From: Chenopodium formosanum
Lineage: Eukaryota; Streptophyta; Magnoliopsida; Caryophyllales; Amaranthaceae
Direction: 5' to 3'
NCBI GenBank assembly: GCA_024500155.1
Contig: CM044869.1
Location: 28,146,501-28,210,500 of the forward strand
Length of the DNA stretch: 64,000 nt
Shown: piece by piece, positions 23,650 to 35,768 of the stretch
Numbering within the stretch: the stretch's first letter is position 1
How the letters are laid out: every line of letters begins with the position of its first letter
Program-made: the position numbers and the translations under genes
The notes under the pieces: generated by a model
The model's input: the letters and a program-made list of their open reading frames with translations, nothing else
The model's database searches: none
What the model was told of the DNA's origin: nothing

Positions 23650-24609
23650 ATCTCCCAGTTGTCCTTCCGGACAAGTGTTTCCTATGTCACTTAATGCCTC
23701 TTCATGAACTATAAGGTAAGATTAATTTTTCATCCTTATTACGTCTAGAAGTGTTTCTCGATTCTGAGTCCGACTATCAATAAACAGATGATTTCTAAAA
23801 TCCATCCGAGCACGACCATGCATTTTACAGTCGCGCTCTACGAAAGGCCTTGTAAACAACAAAGACATCGTCCTTACTTTAGTCGGGGGACATTTCCAGT
23901 CTTCTAATGTAGCTTATCTTACTGAGAGGACCTAGCTGCCCGAGTGATGCCATTATAATCCCCTATTATGGCAGACGTTTGACAATCATCAAAGCGGACT
24001 AGTACTCAAACAAGAAAGCTCAGAATACTCATGGTCGAGGAAAAAGGTTCCGATAGTAATAATGAGAAGTGTACTTATGACGATTTTTAATCTCTTAAAG
24101 TATTCTCATAGGTCGATCCAGTATGGTTCTAAACCAATACCTGTGTAAATAATTTATGACGATCATGTCCTTGTACCATAAGAAACGGTACTATAAATCA
24201 AACTACACACTAATCTCAAATGGTCATTAATCGTCCATTGTTTAAATGACCTCGATTAGGGATAATTTTCAATTATAATATTCAATGTTCAATTAATAGG
24301 TGTTTCCTTACCAAGACTGGTCTTGATACCCTATTTTGAATATTCCAAGAATCGAATGGAATCATTATTTAATTTTAAACCACAATTAAATAGCCAACGG
24401 AGTGATTTAAATCGCACGAAAAATTTAATTACTCCAAACCTGAATGGTTCATCATAGTGCTTTACATTAAAATTGTCTAAAATTAATTAAAACACTAAAA
24501 ATAAGGAAATCAAAGCCAGTCTCTGATGTGCCTGATTCCCATTACCTTAATGTGCTTGTTGTGCTCCACTTAAGGCAAAGGTTTAGTTAGTGGATCAGCT
24601 ACATTGTCA
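23650..24609 (-). other. Copia 2 3' UTR and end of RNase H
   Basis: The minus strand at 24609-24510 reads the C-terminal tail of copia RNase H (DNVADPLTKPLP, a stop, then RHIRDWL). Below it about 0.85 kb of noncoding 3' UTR runs to the purine tract at 23650. No further ORF is seen. Confidence 0.8.
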
Positions 24610-24614
24610 TCCGT

Positions 24615-26993
24615 TGACGTAGGGAAAACTAGGTCATTTACTAATCCTCCCTAGTGTTAAACAAATTTATAATCACTTAACAAACCTAAACACAAGTAAA
24701 GAGGTAAGTTAGGGGTCGAACCACTAGGAACGGTTATGTTCAAGTATTTCTAATTAACGCCTAAGCTAGGTCAAAGTCAAGGTGAAAAGGTAACACTAAT
24801 CAACTACCTAAACCAAGAACCAAACAAACAAATTAAACACTAGGGAATGGGGATCAACATGCATTCATGATAATCAAGCTAATTAGAGAAACAAGCAATC
24901 CAAGCAATGCAAAGACAAACAGTAGGAGCAATTATGAGCATTCAAATAATCATCCTTATACTCTCTAACCTAGATTTCTCTAGTGCTAAACAACAAGAAG
25001 AAACATAATCAAATACTCAACCAATTATGATCAAATTGATATCAAGTGGTCATGTCAATCAATCCAATCATGCAATCAATGCTAGCATCATGGTTAGCTA
25101 CTCCAATCAAACTAGACAACATGCAAACCCCTATGAATTAATTTAATTACAACACAAGAACTACTCAAAATTCCCAAATCAATCTCAATCCATCAATCAT
25201 ACATGTTTACCCAATCCCTAGCAAGGAAACTACTCAAGAATCATAGTAGAGATGAAAAACAAAACTAAACCAAACATTAAAATCAATCATCAAACCAATA
25301 TCAAAATCAATCATCAAAATCAACTAAACAATATGAAATTAAACAAAGCAATAAGATGAGATAGAGTGAGAAATCCTCATTGATTGATTAAGAAGATCTT
25401 CAGTACAATTGTCACCATTGAACCTTCAATCTCTCAAACAACCATTGAAATCCCTCACTTTCTCTCTCTAAACTACTCCTAAACTATCCCTAAAACTAGA
25501 AAGAAAAGCTCTCAACCTAAGCTAAGATATGAATTCTAATTCTAATTCTACTCGTTCTTGTTTTCTAACCAAAAAATGAGTATTTACATTTACAGGGTAA
25601 AAAGGGGAAAATCAAAGAAAAGAAAATAAAAAGAAATAAAAGAAAAGAAGTGTAAAAGAAAGAAAATAATAAATGAGAAAATAAAAGAAAAAACAAAAAG
25701 GAAAATGAAAGTAAATTAAAATATTAAAAGAAAAAGAAAACAAAAACAAAATAAATTTTCCTCAGCTTTCACCTTCGATATTACGGCTGCTCTTATTATG
25801 GGAAATAATCCCATGCTACACACATCATCACCGCAAATAATCATAGCCGTTTGGTCATGAAGATCCATCAAAATCAATTGCTTAAAATAAGCCCATTGAT
25901 GCGTGCGCACAGCTGGGACTTCTCGCACGCACCATACTTGAGGTTGCTAGCTCTAGCTTCGGGATGTTGTGGTGCCCACGCATAAAAGGGTCTTCGCGTG
26001 CGTACCATTTTCATGGCTGCTAGCTGTGGAATACGGATGTAGAAGGTGGTGCAAAGGTGGTGGTTATAAGGGGCAGCAGCTCGGTGATGCAGGGGTTGCG
26101 TTTGGAGGTGAAGTGCGGTTGGTAGTGGAGGCAATTGGTGGTCGTGGATGGAACAGGGGAAAGAGGCGGAATAGGTGGAGTTGGTGGCTGGTTGCGTGGT
26201 GGTCAATTGCGGCTGCAGTTGTGGTGCGAAGGTGGAGGTGTGCGGAGGAGAAAATGGTGGCTGACTAGCTAGTTATTGCGGGAGCAGGGGAGCTGTTGTT
26301 ACGGCCAGTTAGAGGTGCGTGAGGTGGCTGCTTTGGGAACTGAACTGGTGGTTGGTATGGTGGCGCAATAAGGGTGGTTAGGCGTGGCTGCAATGAGGTG
26401 CGAAGGTGGCTTTGATTTGTGGCCTGTTTAGGAGCTAGTTTGGGTTGTAGAGTGGTGAATGTTGCGGGAGTATGGGAGGTGTTTGCTAGGATTTTTTGTT
26501 GCTACTCGTCTGCGCTCCTGAGCATCCCTATCATCGGTGCACTCGAGGTGATGCCCGTGAGGAGGGCAGCCTTCTAAATGTGCAACTTGACTTGATTATT
26601 CACCTACAAAACACAAATATAACTAAGGGGAAGATGAAATAAAAGGAAACTAAAACCAACAAACAAAATTAATAGAAATAAAATGAAAATGAAAAGAATC
26701 AAAATAAAATAAAATAAAGGAAAGAAAAATGAAATAAATTATGAAAATAAAATAAAATAAAATAAAAACTAAATTTATAAAATCTATAATAAAAGAAAGG
26801 CAACTAAAACAACAAAAAGAGAACAAATAAAAGAGAAAATATTAGAAAAACCATAAAAACACAAAACAAGATAGAAAAGCGAAATAAAGAGAAAATGCAT
26901 AAAACTAAGCGTTTATTTAGAAAGAAAGCTATGATAATAAGGTAAAAGCAAGCTAAATACTCATCAAATGAGTGCCATAAATGACACTCATCA
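24615..26993 (-). repeat. Solo LTR of an Athila-like element, TSD TCCGT
   Basis: A 2379-bp block, TGATGAGTGTCATTTATGGC to TTTTCCCTACGTCA on the minus strand, so it has TG...CA ends. It is flanked by TCCGT at 24610-24614 and 26994-26998. The copia RNase H reading continues across it. It has no internal coding region. The end CCTAGTTTTCCCTACGTCA resembles the LTR end at 61341-61366. A minus-strand TTCGACCC motif near 24720 is shared with other LTR ends here. The block at about 25900-26560 is G-rich on the plus strand and gives accidental ORFs on both strands. Confidence 0.88.
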
Positions 26994-26998
26994 TCCGT

Positions 26999-28333
26999 TC
27001 CAACTTTACAAATTCTGATTTCACCTTCAGATTTCCATTCTCGAATCATGTGAAACCGCCGCTTGACATGTTTGACCTTCTGATGTTCTCTTGGCTTTCT
27101 GGCCTGAGCAATAGCTCCCTTGTTGTCACAATAGAGGTCTATTGGACCCTTGATGGAGGGTACAACACCAAGTTCACCAATGAACTTGTGAATCCAAACT
27201 GCCTCCTTAGCTGCCTCAGATGCTGCTAAGTATTCGGCTTCAGTTGTAAAATCTGCAGTTGTGCTTTGCTTAGCACTCTTCCAACTAAACGCTCCTCCAT
27301 TGAGACAGAATATGTACCCAGACTGTGACTTGAAGTCGTCTCTGTCTGTCTGGAAGCTTGAGTCGGTATAACCCTAAACAACTAATTCATCTCTGCCACC
27401 ATAGACCAGGAATTTATCCTTGTTCCTTTTCAGGTACTTTAGGATATTCTTGGCCGCAGTCCAATGCGCCTCTCCTGGGTCTGATTGGTATCGGCTCGTA
27501 GCGCTCTAGGCATACAATACATCTGGCCTAGTACATATCATAGCATACATGATCGATCCAATTAGCGAAGCATATGGAATCTGATTCATCCTTTCTCGCG
27601 CATCAGGTGTCATAGGACACTGCTTCTTGCTTAGGGTTATGCCATGAGACATGGGTAGGTGACCTCTCTTGGCCCCTTCCATTTGGAAACGAGCTAGTAC
27701 CTTATCCATATAAGTACTTTGACTCAATCCTATCATCCTTTTCAATCTATCCCTATAGATTTTGATGCCTAGTATGTACTGAGCCTCTCCCAAGTCTTTC
27801 ATTATGAAACATTTTCCGAGCCAAGCCTTTACAGACTCTAATAATGGAATGCTGTTCCCAATGAGTAATATGTCATGCACATATAAGACTAGGAAGGTGA
27901 TGTCACTCCCACTGACCTTGTTGTAAACACAAGACTCATCTGGATTCTTGATAAAACCAAACTTACAGATGGCTTCATCGAATCGCAAATTCCAACTTCT
28001 GCTTGCTTGTTTTAATCCATAAATGGACTTCTTAAGCTTGCATACCTTTCCACCGTTGTTTTGGTCGACAAAACCTTCAGGATATGTCATATACACATTT
28101 TCTTCCAAAATACCATTTGAGAAGGCGGTTTTGACGTCTATCTGCCATTTTTCATAATTGTAATATGCAACAATCGATAGGAGGATCCGAACGGATTTAA
28201 GCATTGCGACTGGAGAAAAGGCTTCATCGTAATCAATACCATGAAGTTGTTTATAACCTTTTGCTGCCAATATAGCTTTGTAAATGAATACATTCTCATC
28301 TTTGTCGGTTTTCAACTTGAAAATCAAATCCAC
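26999..28333 (-). pseudogene. Copia 2 reverse transcriptase and RNase H
   Basis: RT starts near 28333 (MDLIFKLKTDKDENVF). It shows YDEAFSPVAMLKSVRILLS, WQIDVKTAFSNGILEENVYM (motif A) and KKSIYGLKQASRSWN. In the active-site loop it reads FLVLYVHDILLIGN where YVDD is expected, so one catalytic Asp is replaced by His. The 275-codon frame ends near 27506. RNase H continues to 27000 with YTDSSFQTDR, TTEAEYLAASEAAKEA and YCDNKGAIAQ, keeping acidic residues but with stops near 27375 and 27503. Its last exon-like tail lies beyond the solo LTR at 24609. Confidence 0.92.
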
Positions 28334-29589
28334 TTACATCCGATAGGTGTGTAGCCTTCGGGTAAGTCAACCAAGTCCCAGACTTGATTTTCAAACATGG
28401 AATCCATTTCAGATCTCATGGCCTCTTGCCATTTAGCAGAGTCGGTGCTTTCCATCGCTTTCTTATAGGTTGCCGGTTCAACTCAATCCATGATCAGGAT
28501 TACCTGATTCTCGGTTAATACTAAACCAAGATATCTATCAGGTTGAGATCTCGGCCTTTGAGACCTACGTAGGGTAATAGACCGAGCATTCGCATTGTCG
28601 GTTCGACTTTGTATATTTTGATCACTTTAACCTTCTTCAACAGATGATGTTTGAGCACTTTGACTGTCATTCTGATTTTGTTACTCATCCTCACGAACTT
28701 TGTCGAGTTCGATTTTCCTCCTACCAGTCATTTTGGAAAGGTGCTCCTTCTCCAAAAAGACACCACCGCGAGCAACAAACACTTTGTTCTCCGATTTGTT
28801 GTATAAGTAATACCCTTTGGTTTCTTTTGGGTAGCCCACAAAGTAAACCTTATCAGATTTGGGATGAAGTTTGTTAGAAATCAAATTCTTTACATATGCT
28901 TCGCATCCCCATATCTTTAGAAAAGAGAACCTAGGAGGTTTCTTCGTCCATAACTCGTATGGAGTCTTTTATATAGCTTTCGAGGGAGCACGGTTCAGTG
29001 TTAGTGCCGCAGTTAGAAGTGCGTGTCCCCAGAAAGAGATAGGAAGATCACTAAGACCCATGCTTGATCGTACCATGTCTAACAAGGTTCGATTTCTCTG
29101 GTCGGATTCTCCCTTCCATTGTGGAGTTCTCGAAGGTGTCAGTTCTGAAAGTATGCCATGATCTTTCAGATGGTCATCGAATTCTTGGCTCAAGTATTCA
29201 CCACCTCAATCCGATCAAAGGGCTTTGATTTTCTTTCCAAGATGATTTTCAACCTCACTCTGAAATTCTTTGAACTTTTCAAACGATAGTCTTTTGTGAA
29301 GGTGATGAAATATCGATGTCCATTTCTTGTGGCGAAGCTCATTGGTCCACAAACATCGGTATGTATTAGACCCAATAAGTCGCCTGCTCTTTCTCCCAAC
29401 TTGGAGAATGGCTGATTTATCATGTTGCCTAATAAACATCCTTCGCAATTCTCAAAAGATTCTAAATCGAAAGAGTCAAGAACGCCTTCTTGTAGAAGCT
29501 TCTTAATGCGTTTGATGTTAATGTGACCAAGACAACAATGCCACAAGTAAGTTTGATTTGACTCCATGGTTTTAGCTCTTTTGGTAGAA
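28334..29589 (-). pseudogene. Copia 2 GAG-pre-integrase and integrase
   Basis: Minus strand: MESNQTYLWHCCLGHINIKR starts near 29567 and gives the HHCC zinc-binding region with ENCEGCLLG. The integrase core follows (LIHTDVCGPMSFATRNGHRY, first Asp). After frame changes come the region with SRTPQWKGESDQRNRTLLDM (Glu motif near 29095) and the copia C-terminal GKxxY-like segment KVYFVGYPKETKGYYLY near 28840. Stops separate the blocks. About 280 bp present in copia 1 between protease and this domain are deleted at about 29590. Confidence 0.88.
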
Positions 29590-30609
29590 TGCTTGCTCCA
29601 TTGCCGACCCGGAGTTCAACCTCTCCCTTCGCTATCTTCCTAACGTTCCTTAGACCCTGAGAATTGGAACAAAGGTGTGAGCCACATCCGGTATCTAATA
29701 CCCATGATGTTGAGCAAGTGATGTTTAAGTCTATAATGAATATACCTGATACAAATGCAACGGTTCTGTTCTTCTTATCTTCCTTGAATTTGAGGCAATC
29801 TCTCTTCCAATGTCCCTTCTTCTTACAATAGAAGCTTTTGGAATCAGATTTAGAAGATGCTACCTTCTTTTCCTTGTTGTCCTTGGTAGCTTTCGGCTTA
29901 GGCGGAAAGTTCTTCTTACCTTTTCCCTTGAAGCCTTTCTTCTTTTTGCCCGTGCGTTTGAACCGCTTGCCCTTTTTGACCATTAGCATATCATGTTTTC
30001 CCTCATTGTTAAGCGTTTTCTCGGCTTGCTTCAACATACCATGAAGCTTAGTGAGGGTTTTCTCCATGTTTTGCATATTATAGTTCATCTTGAACTGATC
30101 ATAGCCTTTGTGCAACGAGTAGAGAATGATGTCAATTGCCATCTCGGTTGAATACCTGCATCAAGCCTTCCCATGTTCTCAAATAATCATATCATCTTGA
30201 GTACATGTGGGCTGACTGACTCTCCTCTCTTGAGCTTACTCTCAAGGATCTGTCTGTGGGTTTCAAACCTCTCAGTTTGGGCCTTCTCTTGGAACATATT
30301 CTTCAGCTCAGAAATGATCTTAAAAGCTATCTCCTTCTCAAAGAAAGTCTTTTGAAGCTCGGGAGACATTATGGCCAACATGATGCATTTGACATCCCAA
30401 TTAGCACTTTGCCATCAGTTTAGGGCAGCCTGAGTCACCTCCTCATTAGGAGCGTCGGGCATTTCCTCATTAAGGACATATTCCTTTTGCTCTTGCATGA
30501 GAACAATTCGCAAATTTCTTTGCCAATCAAGAAAATTTGGCCCACTCAACTTCTCCTTTTCGAGAATTGAGCGCAATGAAAACTGGTTGTTTGAGTTACT
30601 TGAAAACAT
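29590..30609 (-). pseudogene. Copia 2 gag and protease
   Basis: It starts at 30609 (MFSSNSNNQFSLRSILEKEK). The gag domain runs through KEYVLNEEMPDAPNEE and MLAIMSPELQKTFFEKE, and the frame breaks near 30415 and 30165. A lysine-rich region and a zinc knuckle SFYCKKKGHWKRDC (near 29845-29800) follow; the first Cys is Ser. The protease motif SWVLDTGCGSHLCSN (near 29720) retains DTG. The protease is truncated by the internal deletion after NGAS near 29600. Confidence 0.9.
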
Positions 30610-33075
30610 GATTCTACAATTGAAAGAATTTTAATGAAAAACCATTCATGATACTTAAATAAGATTAAATTTTAATTCATGCATATTTCAAACTTATTTA
30701 ACGTCTTATTTACACATAAAATTGTCCCTATTTTGTGAAAATAAGTCGATTCCAAGATCCAAGGAAACAAAGAGTGGCTAAGCATGCTTTGGCTTGTCTA
30801 ACCACTAAATCTCCCAAGGTAAGAAACACTTTGCTAATGGCTCCAAGCCACTCTTGGTTGAATAAATTGTCGCATCTAATGCTCTCTGAACAATTTATTC
30901 ACTTTGCCACGACATGTTAGGACTCCATCACTCATATCTTTGAGTACAACCAAAACCAACTTGCATACCCGGTATGCCTTATGAGTCTAGGGAGTAGTAG
31001 TGATGCCTCGCTTTGGCGTAGCCCATCACTACTCTCAATAGGTCGATAAGTGTTGTTTTGGAATGACAATTTTACTCAATATTTAGGGATCTAGGGTTTC
31101 TATGTTGGTTGATTTAAGTGAACTTAATTAATCATCTCAACATTCGAAATCCTAAACATGCATCTAAGACATAATTCATATATAAATGATCATAAATATG
31201 TAAAGCATAAGCATTTTGATGCATATTTGGCAACTACCATGACCCCTTGAATTCTTCAAGTCTTCAAAAGGTCTTCTTTTGCAACTTCATGGCTTTGTCT
31301 TCCAAGAACCTTCGTCTTCAAGACTTGACAAAAATTATGCAACTACGAGTATCTATGATTAGAACTAATCTAAATATTAAGGTACAAAAATACTCAACGG
31401 TACGCAGACCGTATTTAGATTTACAAAAATACATCACGAATCGCAGTCCGTATTTTCTACCCTAATCGGGCCACACTAGTTGCCATTTTATTAAACCTGT
31501 GAGAGAATATACATTCCATTCATCCATTCACTATTTGTGAATGGCCCATGCATTTTATAACGATAAAACAAGTAACAATGCATAAACACGCGATAACTAG
31601 TAACTAATCTAGCTGGTTAATCCAATTAACACGCCTAATTAAAAGTAGTCAAAGTTGTTTTAACAAATTATGTAAATAAGCGCAATTAATATTTGAAGCT
31701 CCCACTAACTTCCGCATCCAACTTAATTAATCCAATTAATTAAGCCGGTAAAACCCAATTATTTGCCAAAATATTATTTTTTTTTTTTTTTTGCAAATAT
31801 CGCTCAAAAACCGAGGCCTAGCCTCCATAATTTATTAAAATAATTAAAACCAAATTAAATTAATAAAATAATTAAAACGACAAATCAAGAAAAAAATTAC
31901 ATAGCCCAAAATATCCAAGTGCTTAGCAATAAGACTTAGAGTGCTCACAACTCGTACAACCGAATGATGCGCAAGGAATGTGGGAGTGGGACACGATGTC
32001 GCTAGGCGTTACACCGCCCACATCAGCGAACTTTAACACACCAATTCGTGGCCCATTATGGCCATGTTGCACGAGCTCATTGCACCACATTGTTTCGTAA
32101 GCAATGTCTACCCATATTACCCATAATTATGTACCAAGCTACACACTAAAAACACGCTCAAAGCAAGCACCCTATGCAGCTTACCCATGGCAAGCTTCAA
32201 GCCTGCCATGGTGCGCCAAGGAGTGCACACACATGCAACCCATCCTCGGCACACAACAGCACCAAGTCTAGGCACCTGAGTAGCATTGGCAGCCCCATGG
32301 ATACGTGAGCAATCCGGCTGGCCGAGAGCTAGCTCAGGGCTTCTTCGGCCTTGATTTTGGTGCTCATGCGTCGGGAAAAATCCTGATTTTGTGTGACATA
32401 TTTAATCAATTCTAAATTAATTTTAGAATCAATTAATTTTGAGGAAAAATGAAAATATAACAAGTCCAACTTAAATAAATTCATCCAAGTGCATAAAACC
32501 AAAAATTATTCCAAGAACCATTCTTTAATAAAATTGGTTTAACTTAGTGCAACAAAAATAAAAGGGCAATTACTCACTATTAATTTAATAAATTTAAATT
32601 AATCTTGAGACTTTGACAAAATGAAAGGGAGTTGGAAAAATGAACATAAGTTCAATAAATATTCCAACTTTAATACTTGTGAATCCTTGAAAAATTATAT
32701 CTTCCAATATGAAGATAAACAATTTTCTATCACAAGTTTCAAACTTTGTGATTCCAATCAACTTAGAAATGATTAAATCAACAAAGTTCAACAAAAATTC
32801 ATGGAATTTAGTAACTCAAAGTTTCAATCACTTAACATAATTAAAGATTGAATCTTTAGTACTTAGAATCCTCAAAGAACAACAATTTCACACTTAGTGC
32901 AATTAATTTGCAATTATGTGAAGAAAAAAAACAAAGCTTTCAAACACAAATTACTACCAAGTAATCATACCTAAAGAGGTTTAAAATTGCATATAAAATA
33001 ATGATTGAACCAATTACATAACCACCATAAATATACAATTAATTTTCAAGGTTAGAAAGACTTAAAATTTTTCGT
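30610..33075 (-). other. Copia 2 long 5' leader
   Basis: About 2.46 kb of noncoding leader, clearly related to 7687-9680 in copia 1 (for example the shared segment TCTATGTTGGTTGATTTAAG). It includes a poly-T run at about 31779-31793 and a GC-richer block at about 32150-32360. It lacks the last roughly 260 bp before the primer site seen in copia 1 and instead joins LTR sequence at 33076. Confidence 0.8.
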
Positions 33076-33811
33076 AAAGCTAAAATGAAATTAATAATCA
33101 AACTAGAAATAAATCAACTAGTGGCAAGCATACAAGGAGGAGTAGGTGAGGACCATTTGGAGGGGGGGGGGGGGGGAACCAAACTTGCCCGTCACTCTAG
33201 CTCCCATAACCGGCCACCTCCCTTTCTATTCCTCCAATTTAGTTCGGCCACATGACAGCTCACTTGGGCACCCATGGTTTCCTTGTAGGCTGCCATGGTA
33301 CGGTTGTGAGGCTTCGGCCCACCTCACTTGTGCCCAAAACCTTGGGCTTCTAGCTGCCACGGCCTAGCAAGCCATGCACCAAGTGTGCAGGCTACTAGCT
33401 ACTAGGATTTGCCGCGCCCCTAGCACTCGGTTTTCCGATGCTAGGGGTATTTTGGTTATTGTTGATTTATTACTATTTTCACGTCTCGTCTTTTACTATT
33501 TTCGACTCGACTTCCGACGCTCGGTTTCGACGCTCCAAGCTCGTATTTCCGACGTCCATATATTAATTACTCGGTCGAATTATTAATTAATTCCTAATTA
33601 ATTCATCTCTTTGGCTCGTTAGTAGCTTGGGTGTGACCCGAAGGGTTCAGTCAAGATTAAGCTAATATTAATTATGCATTAATATTACTGATCGGAAGCG
33701 GCCTCCACCCAGGCATTCCGATTACTTGACCTTACTGAAAAATTAGCTTTCTAATAATTCCGAACCCCTTATCAGAATAATACACTTGTTCGAAGGACCC
33801 TATTCCTTTCA
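33076..33811 (-). repeat. Copia 2 right (5') LTR, truncated
   Basis: A 736-bp fragment beginning AAGCTAAAATGAAATTAAT and ending CCTTTCA, collinear with 22873-23649. A run of 15 G at 33162-33176 replaces nine G in the left copy. About 60 bp of the GC-rich island, including the hairpin present at 23208-23224, are missing here. No primer site adjoins it. Confidence 0.87.
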
Positions 33812-34470
33812 AATTGCTAAACCACTAACTCAGATTTTATTCAAGGATGCCCCATTTTATATTACTGATGAGTGTCTTGAGGCTTTTCACAGGTTAAAGC
33901 AGACATTGATATCGACGCCTATCATATGTGCACCCGATTAGACTTTTCCTTTCGAGATCATGTGTGACGCAAGTGATTTCGCATTCGGTGCCGTGCTAGG
34001 ACAAAGAAAGAACAAAGTTTTACATGCTATTTATTATACAAGTAAAACTTTGGATAAAGCCTAAGTCAACTATGCCACTACGGAGAAGGAGTTTCTTGCT
34101 GTTATTTATGCTTTAGAAAAATTTAGATCATATCTAGTTGGTTCTAAAGTCATTTTTTTTACTGACCATGCAACTTTGAAGTATTTAATTGCCAAGGCAG
34201 AATCAAAACCTAGGCTCCTCCGTTGGGTTCTCTTGCTCCAAGATTTTGATGTGGAGATTAAAGATAAGAAGGGTGCGGAGAACGTTGTGGCAGACCACTT
34301 GTCACGTATCAGGTATGATGAGGGTAAGAATTCTCTCCCTGTAGATGATTCTTTCCCTGATGACCACTTGTATGCAGTTGTAGAGCAACACCCATGGTAT
34401 GAAGATTATGCAAATTATTTGGTGGGTGGTACTCTACCCCATGACTTTATGATGTTAAATATTATTTTTG
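33812..34470 (+). pseudogene. Element B RNase H domain
   Basis: It resumes Athila pol at IAKPLTQILFKDAPF. It has FEIMCDASDFAFGAVLGQRK (catalytic Asp), a Glu/Asp region (ATTEKEFLAVIYALEKFRSY), FFTDHATLKYLIAKAESK, and ends with KKGAENVVADHLSRI near 34310. Stops occur at about 33942 and 34063. From 34176 the frame is open to 34450. It would remove RNA from the RNA/DNA hybrid during reverse transcription. Confidence 0.9.
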
Positions 34471-35658
34471 GGATGATCCTTTTTTGTTTCGTGAGTGTGC
34501 GGATGGATTATTTCGTAGGTGTGTTCCCGAATGGGAAGTTCACGGTGTTCTTACCAGTTGTCACAACTCACCGTATGGAGGACATCATGGTCCCACTAAA
34601 ATAGTGGCCAAGATTAATGAGTCCAGTTTCTATTGGCCCACAATGCTTAAGGATGCTAACACTTTTGTGCAAGCTTGTGACTCTTGCCAGAGGACTGGCA
34701 ATATTTCGCGGCGGCATGAGATGCCTCAAACTAGAATATTAGAAGTTTAATTTTTTTATGTTTGGGGTGTTGATTATATGGGACCTTTTCCCTCTTCAAG
34801 AGGGAATCGCTATATACTTGGCGCTATTGACTATGTATCCAAGTGGGTTAAGGCCATTGCCACTCCTACCAATGATGCCAAGGTGGTCCATAGGCTTTTC
34901 AAGAAAACCATCTTTCCAAGATTCGGAGTGCCTAGAGCTATAATCAGTGATGGAGGATCTCACTTTCATGAGCAAAAGTTGGACACCCTCCTCAAAACGT
35001 ATGGTGTATACCATAGGACAGGTCTAGCCTATCATCCCCAAAACGAGTGGTCAGGTTGAAGTTTCTAACCTTGAGATTAAAGCCATTCTAGAGAAGGTGG
35101 TAGCAAAATCATGGAAAGATTGGAGCGACAAGTTGGATGACACCCTTTGGGCGTATAGAACTGCTTTAAAGACCCCGATTGGTACTACTCCCTATAGGCT
35201 TGTATAAGGTAAAGCATGTCACCTCCCTGTGGAATTGGAATACAAGGCATATTAGGCTATTAAGGAGCTCAATTTGGATGCTAAGCTAGCGGGAGAAAAG
35301 AGGCTTCTTCAACTTAATCAACTTGATGAGTATAGGTTGATGGCCTATGATAGTGCACGTGTCTACAAGGAGAAGACCAAGAGATGGCACGACAAGATGA
35401 TCCTTCTGAGAGAATTCAAAGAGGGTGATAAGGTGTTATTGTTCAACTCTAGACTTAAACTTTTTTCCAAGAAAGTTAAAGTCAAGGTAGTAAGGTCCTT
35501 TTACTGTTAAAACGGAAAATAAATTCGGTTATGTGGAATTGGTCGATGAGCATGGTAACGAGTTCAAGGTTAATGGCCAACGACTTAAGCATTACCATGA
35601 AGAAGCTACGATTGGTGTAGTTGAATTACTTCACCTAATTGATTCCAGTTCATCTTGA
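34471..35658 (+). pseudogene. Element B integrase
   Basis: The H2C2 zinc finger is at about 34560-34690 (HNSPYGGHHGPTK ... ACDSC). A stop follows near 34749. The core begins VWGVDYMGPFPSSRGNRY (first Asp), has ISDGGSHFHEQKL (second Asp) and GQVEVSNLEIKAILEKV (Glu). A frameshift at about 35045 separates the second and third catalytic residues. The C-terminal domain (EFKEGDKVLLFNSRLKLF, then VKTENKFGYVELVDEHG after another shift near 35480) ends near 35658. The catalytic residues are present, but the frame is broken at least three times. Confidence 0.9.
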
Positions 35659-35768
35659 TTAACATGTGGTAAGAGGGTTTTATGAGATTCTGTATAGGTT
35701 TGGTGGGAAAAAGTTAGTCAAATTTGGAGACAAGAAAAGAAGAGGAAAAAAACCGAACTCAATGATGT

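Larger units (their letters stand above)
22873..33811 (-). mobile_element. Copia 2: Ty1/copia element inside B RT, both LTRs truncated
   Basis: Same family as copia 1, with matching gag, integrase, RT, leader and LTR segments. Minus-strand order is leader, gag, protease, integrase, RT, RNase H, 3' UTR. The LTR pieces at 22873-23649 and 33076-33811 both begin at the same internal LTR point (AAGCTAAAAT) instead of TGTTGGG. The primer site and the end of the leader are missing on the right. No target duplication can be shown. A solo LTR interrupts RNase H. All coding frames are decayed. Confidence 0.9.

Noticed and set aside
25969..26268. 99-codon W/G/R-rich plus-strand ORF
   Set aside because: It lies inside the solo LTR, has biased low-complexity composition from a G-rich strand, and overlaps an open frame on the minus strand.
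24606..26999. 9-bp duplication TCATCCGTT suggesting a Mutator-like insertion
   Set aside because: The ends show no inverted repeats. Shifting the frame gives TG...CA ends with a 5-bp TCCGT duplication, and the end sequence resembles another LTR end at 61366. The longer match comes from a chance TCA.
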